NCBI GenBank assembly: GCA_944989445.1
Contig: CALYLW010000572.1
Coordinates: forward strand, 124,001-188,000
Source of the DNA: Ampullaceana balthica
Taxonomy: Eukaryota; Mollusca; Gastropoda; Lymnaeidae
Length of the DNA: 64,000 bases
Reading direction: 5' to 3'
Position 1 is the first letter of the stretch, and every line of letters starts with the position of its first letter. The notes beneath the pieces were generated by a model, which was given only the letters and a program-made list of their open reading frames with translations, searched no databases and was not told where the DNA came from. The position numbers and the translations under genes were made by a program. Positions 57,757-64,000 of the stretch are shown here, piece after piece.

Positions 57757-57772
57757 CGAGAGAGACAGAGAG
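57650..57772. repeat. (GA)n microsatellite
   Basis: GA dinucleotide run with CC and GT interruptions. Confidence 0.97.
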
Positions 57773-58060
57773 ATAGAATGGAGTATGGGTTATAATTCTA
57801 ATCAGAGCAATAAATTAAGTTTTGCTTTGGGTGAGAAAAATTATTTATTATGATAATCACCTTAAAAATATTATGTTATGGTGAAACAATGTTCCTTTAT
57901 TGCATCAGATTAAAGTAAATGTTTGATTCAAATTGAACGTCTCCTTATTCAGTGTAGGAGTAGAAAGTGCAGTTAATATAACAACAATTAAAATAGTAAA
58001 TTTTGAAATAACCGAAGCTTTGTACACAGACAGTTGAGGTGATTTCAACACGGCTCCTGA

Positions 58061-60700
58061 AGACAAACAACCAGTAAGACAAACAACCAGTAAGACAAAC
58101 AACCAGTAAGACAAACAACCAGTAAGACAAACAACCAGTAAGACAAACAACCAGTAAGACAAACAACCAGTAAGACAAACAACCAGTAAGACAAACAACC
58201 AGTAAGACAAACAACCAGTAAGACAAACAACCAGTAAGACAAACAACCAGTAAGACAAACAACCAGTAAGACAAACAACCAGTAAGACAAACAACCAGTA
58301 AGACAAACAACCAGTAAGACAAACAACCAGTAAGACAAACAACCAGTAAGACAAACAACCAGTAAGACAAACAACCAGTAAGACAAACAACCAGTAAGAC
58401 AAACAACCAGTAAGACAAACAACCAGTAAGACAAACAACCAGTAAGACAAACAACCAGTAAGACAAACAACCAGTAAGACAAACAACCAGTAAGACAAAC
58501 AACCAGTAAGACAAACAACCAGTAAGACAAACAACCAGTAAGACAAACAACCAGTAAGACAAACAACCAGTAAGACAAACAACCAGTAAGACAAACAACC
58601 AGTAAGACAAACAACCAGTAAGACAAACAACCAGTAAGACAAACAACCAGTAAGACAAACAACCAGTAAGACAAACAACCAGTAAGACAAACAACCAGTA
58701 AGACAAACAACCAGTAAGACAAACAACCAGTAAGACAAACAACCAGTAAGACAAACAACCAGTAAGACAAACAACCAGTAAGACAAACAACCAGTAAGAC
58801 AAACAACCAGTAAGACAAACAACCAGTAAGACAAACAACCAGTAAGACAAACAACCAGTAAGACAAACAACCAGTAAGACAAACAACCAGTAAGACAAAC
58901 AACCAGTAAGACAAACAACCAGTAAGACAAACAACCAGTAAGACAAACAACCAGTAAGACAAACAACCAGTAAGACAAACAACCAGTAAGACAAACAACC
59001 AGTAAGACAAACAACCAGTAAGACAAACAACCAGTAAGACAAACAACCAGTAAGACAAACAACCAGTAAGACAAACAACCAGTAAGACAAACAACCAGTA
59101 AGACAAACAACCAGTAAGACAAACAACCAGTAAGACAAACAACCAGTAAGACAAACAACCAGTAAGACAAACAACCAGTAAGACAAACAACCAGTAAGAC
59201 AAACAACCAGTAAGACAAACAACCAGTAAGACAAACAACCAGTAAGACAAACAACCAGTAAGACAAACAACCAGTAAGACAAACAACCAGTAAGACAAAC
59301 AACCAGTAAGACAAACAACCAGTAAGACAAACAACCAGTAAGACAAACAACCAGTAAGACAAACAACCAGTAAGACAAACAACCAGTAAGACAAACAACC
59401 AGTAAGACAAACAACCAGTAAGACAAACAACCAGTAAGACAAACAACCAGTAAGACAAACAACCAGTAAGACAAACAACCAGTAAGACAAACAACCAGTA
59501 AGACAAACAACCAGTAAGACAAACAACCAGTAAGACAAACAACCAGTAAGACAAACAACCAGTAAGACAAACAACCAGTAAGACAAACAACCAGTAAGAC
59601 AAACAACCAGTAAGACAAACAACCAGTAAGACAAACAACCAGTAAGACAAACAACCAGTAAGACAAACAACCAGTAAGACAAACAACCAGTAAGACAAAC
59701 AACCAGTAAGACAAACAACCAGTAAGACAAACAACCAGTAAGACAAACAACCAGTAAGACAAACAACCAGTAAGACAAACAACCAGTAAGACAAACAACC
59801 AGTAAGACAAACAACCAGTAAGACAAACAACCAGTAAGACAAACAACCAGTAAGACAAACAACCAGTAAGACAAACAACCAGTAAGACAAACAACCAGTA
59901 AGACAAACAACCAGTAAGACAAACAACCAGTAAGACAAACAACCAGTAAGACAAACAACCAGTAAGACAAACAACCAGTAAGACAAACAACCAGTAAGAC
60001 AAACAACCAGTAAGACAAACAACCAGTAAGACAAACAACCAGTAAGACAAACAACCAGTAAGACAAACAACCAGTAAGACAAACAACCAGTAAGACAAAC
60101 AACCAGTAAGACAAACAACCAGTAAGACAAACAACCAGTAAGACAAACAACCAGTAAGACAAACAACCAGTAAGACAAACAACCAGTAAGACAAACAACC
60201 AGTAAGACAAACAACCAGTAAGACAAACAACCAGTAAGACAAACAACCAGTAAGACAAACAACCAGTAAGACAAACAACCAGTAAGACAAACAACCAGTA
60301 AGACAAACAACCAGTAAGACAAACAACCAGTAAGACAAACAACCAGTAAGACAAACAACCAGTAAGACAAACAACCAGTAAGACAAACAACCAGTAAGAC
60401 AAACAACCAGTAAGACAAACAACCAGTAAGACAAACAACCAGTAAGACAAACAACCAGTAAGACAAACAACCAGTAAGACAAACAACCAGTAAGACAAAC
60501 AACCAGTAAGACAAACAACCAGTAAGACAAACAACCAGTAAGACAAACAACCAGTAAGACAAACAACCAGTAAGACAAACAACCAGTAAGACAAACAACC
60601 AGTAAGACAAACAACCAGTAAGACAAACAACCAGTAAGACAAACAACCAGTAAGACAAACAACCAGTAAGACAAACAACCAGTAAGACAAACAACCAATA
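58061..60700. repeat. 16-bp minisatellite, 165 copies, essentially perfect
   Basis: Unit AGACAAACAACCAGTA. The array is exactly 2640 bases, 165 x 16, with no indel. The only change I see is in the last unit (CCAATA). The minus strand has no stop in any frame. As 16 is not a multiple of 3, all three frames read the same 16-residue hydrophobic cycle LLVVCLTGCLSYWLFV for over 870 codons. These frames look like multi-pass membrane proteins but have no start context, introns or relatives to support them. Confidence 0.99.
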
Positions 60701-60775
60701 AGACAACTGCATTTTAAATGCATGCCGTTTATGAAGTAATCCCCATGTATGAGTCATGGTCGTTCATAAAAACAA

Positions 60776-61015
60776 GCCTATTTATGTAGTCATCGCCATT
60801 TATAAAGTCATTCCCATTGATGAAGATATGCGCACTGATAAAGTCATGCCCATTTATAAAGTCATGCTTCTTTACGAAGTTATGTCTATGAAATCATGCC
60901 CATTTATATAAAGGCATTCCCATTTATGTAGTCGTGCCCATTTATAAAGACATGCACGCTTACGAAGATATGCCCATTTATAAAGACATGTGCACTTATG
61001 ATCAAATGCCCACTT
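60776..61015. repeat. Old degenerate 18-19-bp repeat, about 13 copies
   Basis: Diverged AAGTCATGCCCATTTATA units with GAAGATATG and GTAGTCGTG variants. It lies next to the perfect 16-bp array, a contrast in age. Confidence 0.8.
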
Positions 61016-62029
61016 TTGCAGACACTAACATTAACATTTCGTTTCTTGTCGTGGGCGCGCGAAACTAAAGCCATGTTACGCGTCTTTTACCCATATCCAT
61101 ACTCATACTTGTAAATATGACAATATTATCTGATCTTGGAATATTACCTCCCTTAAGTGTGACGTAGCAACCGTGTGGGAGGAAACCGTTGAAATACCCC
61201 ACAAGCCAATTAGAATATTTATAATGGATGGATTAATTGTTTTGTAACCAGGCAAAAGTAAATAAACATTTTATCAATTATTTGAAGGGTTTGACGTTCA
61301 ATCGACTGTCACATTGTTGAAGATGCATTGTCCCGTTGGACTGAAAATGACGTGCATTGTTTGACTTTTGTCACGTGTTAGGGGTCAGCCCCCGAGAAGG
61401 AAAGTTGACTAATCGTTTAAAATGGGAGACAATTCAATTATCGATATTTTATTGAAAAGAAACACATGTTAGAAAAATGTTATGGAACGGTAACTTTTCT
61501 TCCCCTCAAGCCTGAATCACTTACTTCCCCCTGAACTATAAAGTAATTGTAAATGTCCTTAAGCAAATGTTTGGCAATAATGGTGTCACATTGAAATAAG
61601 GTCTCACATTTTGATAAACCAAACGTTTAAAGCCTCAGGTCCCCAGACTTGAAAAAGATAAAAGATTCAAAAGAGCGCATTGAAAAACACCGAACACTTC
61701 CAGATGAAAAAATCATGGCCTTGAGTTTGTCGCCAATCTAATCATTATTTGCTGTCTTGGGTGGGGTAGGAAATGCGTTTTCTATTTTTAGAATTATGCG
61801 GTGTGCACTCTTTCAAGGTGATATATTAAACGTGTATTGTTTGTCTCATGGCGCATGCATAATACGTGACACATTCAAATATGCTAAAAATACTGTTGGT
61901 TACAAAGTATCAAAGACATTCCAATACATTGAATTTTTAGTGAAAGAAAATTTAGGAAAGGAATAATCGGCTAAAATAATTAAAGTTATACAATGGACTC
62001 AATCAAAACATTAATCCAACAAAGCTTTA
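61016..62029. other. Single-copy DNA, no recognised gene
   Basis: A 69-codon frame at 61757-61966 has no known domain. It may belong to the 5' part of the decayed LINE that follows, but I cannot show that. Confidence 0.45.
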
Positions 62030-63235
62030 AAGAATATTTAAAATATATTTTAATATTGAAAGCTATGTAAAAAAGTTTTATTTCTTTACCAGCCCAGATC
62101 TTTAAAAACAAAGTTTATTAATGAATCAAAACAGTATCCAGTCAGGAACACGAGTTACGTTATTTGCTGATGATTGTATAATCTTTAAAACAATTACGTC
62201 GGAACAAGAAATCTTTAAAACACAGATGAATAACGAAAGTGAGAAAATAAGAGGAATTTGTCTTCACACTCATAAAAGAGTCATTAGTTGAGTATTTTAA
62301 AAAAAATTCTAAAAAATAAATGGAAACTATTTCACAGTACTTAGTAGTTATAATAGATGAAAAGATGGAATCCACATAAATAATTGAAATAATGTAAAAA
62401 CCCCACCAAACTTTAGGCCTTATCGAAACAAACCATTACAAATGTAAGTAGAAAAGAAAAAGAAAAATGATATATCACATTGGTCAGGCCTATACTAGAA
62501 TATCCATCTTCTTTATGATACCCACTCATCAAAGAAAACACAGATAAACTAGATACAATTACAAAACAACTGCCAGATTCATTGCCGGAAAATATTCAAA
62601 ATTTACAAGAGTAAAATCATTGGTTAAATCAATAAACCAAAAACACTAGAGGATAGAAGAACAAATAGCAAAGTAGTAATGATTAATAATACATAAGGTA
62701 ATAATTTCTAATTTGGAAATACAATACAAAGATAATCTAATACAACACAAGACAAATGGATGGAAAAACGTTTCTTGTTCCGTATACAAGAACAAACAAA
62801 TAAACAAACACATACATAAACACATACACAAACACATACACAAACACATACACAAACACATACATAAACACATACATAAACACATACATAAACACATACA
62901 TAAACACATACATAAACACATACATAAACACATACATAAACACATACATAAACACATACATAAACACATACACAAATACATACATAAACACATACATAAA
63001 CACATACATAAACACATACATAAACACATACATAAACACATTCATAAACATATACATAAACACATACATAAACACATACATAAACACATACATAAACACA
63101 TAAACACATACATAAACACATACATAAACACATACACATTCTGGTGCTTCCCGTCCGGAATTCGGCCGTGAAACATGTTGCCGGAAAAAAAACAAGGAAA
63201 ATCAACATACTATCAATATTTAAAACTTTAATTTA
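62030..63235 (+). pseudogene. Decayed LINE (non-LTR retrotransposon) reverse transcriptase 3' part, split by a minisatellite
   Basis: Conserved RT order can be read through frameshifts. NSIQSGTRVTLFADDCIIF (about 62130-62190) holds the FADD catalytic aspartates of RT domain 5. Next come SEQEIFKTQMNN, a YLVVIIDEKMEWNPH-like thumb start (62338), NQTLGLI-like and MYHIGQAYTRISIFFMIPTH (the LVRPILEY..LWYP block with a frameshift). Further on are DKLDTITKQ, ARFIAGKYSKFT, LEDRRTNSKVVMINN and EIQYKDNLIQHKTNG. After the 12-bp array, FWCFPSGIRP-stop-NMLPE matches the usual SFFPxxIRxWNxLPE close of jockey/CR1-type ORF2. Many stops make it dead. Endonuclease and RT domains 1-4 are not seen. Confidence 0.85.
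62797..63137. repeat. 12-bp minisatellite inside the LINE frame, about 28 copies
   Basis: Unit ACATACATAAAC, with ACATACACAAAC variants at the left. It is in phase with the flanking LINE frame and reads HIHK tetrapeptides. Confidence 0.97.
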
Positions 63236-63240
63236 AAAAA

Positions 63241-63279
63241 GTCCTACGTTTACCCATAAATCATGGGTAAGCGTAGGAC
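63241..63279. other. Stable hairpin just downstream of the LINE end
   Basis: GTCCTACGTTTACCCAT, loop AAATC, ATGGGTAAGCGTAGGAC: a 17-bp stem with one mismatch (G-T pair in RNA). It sits about 70 bp after the last recognisable LINE codons, where some LINEs carry the 3' stem-loop recognised by their reverse transcriptase. Alternatives are a small independent palindrome or a microRNA-like hairpin. Confidence 0.7.
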
Positions 63280-63879
63280 TCAACAATATTTAATTCAGAA
63301 ATATATGAAATAATATAAGGGGAAAAAATGGAAATATATTTGTTTTTAAAGACATAACGTAAAAAATCAAAAATCAAACTGATGTAATCATATTTCCTTG
63401 TGTGTCTTACATTGTCTTACATGGTCTTACATTATTGTATTTTCTATTTATTTATTTTGGGGTGGGGTGGGGGTGGGGGTTTGTTTGTGAAAACATTTAC
63501 CGAGGAAATTGTCTCGATACATCCACCTCAATCATCCTTAGACTACGCCCCACCATATCCACCCCCTCATCCTACGCCTCAGCCTCCAATGTGTTAATTC
63601 CATTCATCTACGCACCCTCACCACGCTCCCCTCTCCGTCGTAACGCATGAACGCTCACGTCCGTCACACAACGTGACACCATCACGTGGTCACGTGGCTT
63701 TGAGTCTTGAAGTTCTGACGATTAGAACGCCCTCAGGACTTTGCTTGTTCGCTGCACGTGCCAGATCACGTGACCCACCTAACGTTTGACATCGGTTGAC
63801 AAGATTGGCAAAAACAAAAACTTAAAACCCGCAAAATATTATTGTTATTAATATTAATAACGTTTATTGTATGGCTGAT
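63280..63879. other. Single-copy DNA
   Basis: Three TTGTGTGTCTTACATTGTC/TTACAT near-repeats at about 63400-63432, G- and C-rich tracts (63460-63600), several CACGTG/CACGTGAC motifs (63683-63775). No gene recognised. Confidence 0.45.
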
Positions 63880-63990
63880 ATGTCGCAGTCTCACTTTGTT
63901 AGATGTCCTAGCACTATGTCCCAGTCTCACTTTGTTAGATGTCCTAGCACTATGTCCCAGTCTAACTGTGTCAGATATTCCTGAACTAAT
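63880..63990. repeat. 36-bp repeat, 3 copies
   Basis: Units contain ATGTCCCAGTCTCACTTTGT then TAGATGTCCTAGCACT; the third copy is diverged (TAACTGTGTCAGATATTCC). Confidence 0.93.
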
Positions 63991-64000
63991 CTCAGGATCA

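Noticed and set aside
57905..60757. 950-codon and two nearly as long minus-strand frames that look like a membrane protein
   Set aside because: They are three phases of the same 16-bp repeat; the unit has no stop on that strand. No start context, intron or relative.

Overview
The window looks like intergenic or intronic DNA from a metazoan, most likely a lophotrochozoan such as a gastropod mollusc. That placement is an inference from the repeat landscape: hAT, Tigger and Helitron-like elements, a LINE and very dense minisatellites. No species marker was seen. There are no bacterial operons, no rRNA or tRNA that I can recognise, and no intact protein-coding gene. By my estimate about 40% of the 64 kb is tandem repeat. 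Units range from 2 to 64 bp and arrays from about 0.1 to 4 kb. Most long open frames here are by-products of stop-free repeat units.

Layout. 1-5 kb: hAT copy clipped by the window edge, 28-bp and 43-bp arrays, a Tigger/pogo remnant (2212-3480) whose transposase linker has become a 21-bp minisatellite, then 55-bp and 28-bp arrays. 5-15 kb: single-copy DNA with nine or ten minisatellites and a hAT MITE at 14.5 kb. 15-22.8 kb: a hAT deletion derivative, an inverted-repeat cluster carrying a stray unit of the 21-bp array that follows at 18.6-19.8 kb, a Tigger-type MITE and another hAT copy. 22.8-24.8 kb: 27-bp array with 102-bp higher-order repeats. 25-27.4 kb: promoter-like motifs, two candidate short exons that join in phase, and a Helitron-like element. 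27.5-31.5 kb: 4-kb GA-rich array. 31.5-45.5 kb: single-copy DNA, two Helitron-like 3' ends in inverted orientation (34.0-35.0 kb), a hAT with a decayed transposase C-terminus (35.4-36.3 kb), a candidate first exon at 36.85 kb, many minisatellites and a CTCF-like site at 44.4 kb. 45.5-50.8 kb: the best preserved hAT deletion copy (8-bp target duplication), a 13-bp array, and a GC-richer stretch with a CTCF-like site and paired YY1-like sites. 50.8-60.7 kb: large arrays of 39-41, 18, 23 and 16 bp. The last is 165 units with almost no divergence. 60.7-64 kb: degenerate array, then a decayed LINE reverse transcriptase whose C-terminus is split by a 12-bp minisatellite and which is followed by a stable 3' hairpin.

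The main theme is the relation between mobile elements and minisatellites. In two independent cases (Tigger and LINE) a tandem repeat has grown inside transposon coding sequence at a recognisable position of the protein. In others, arrays adjoin Helitron-like ends or a dispersed repeat. No set of genes working together as a pathway is visible.
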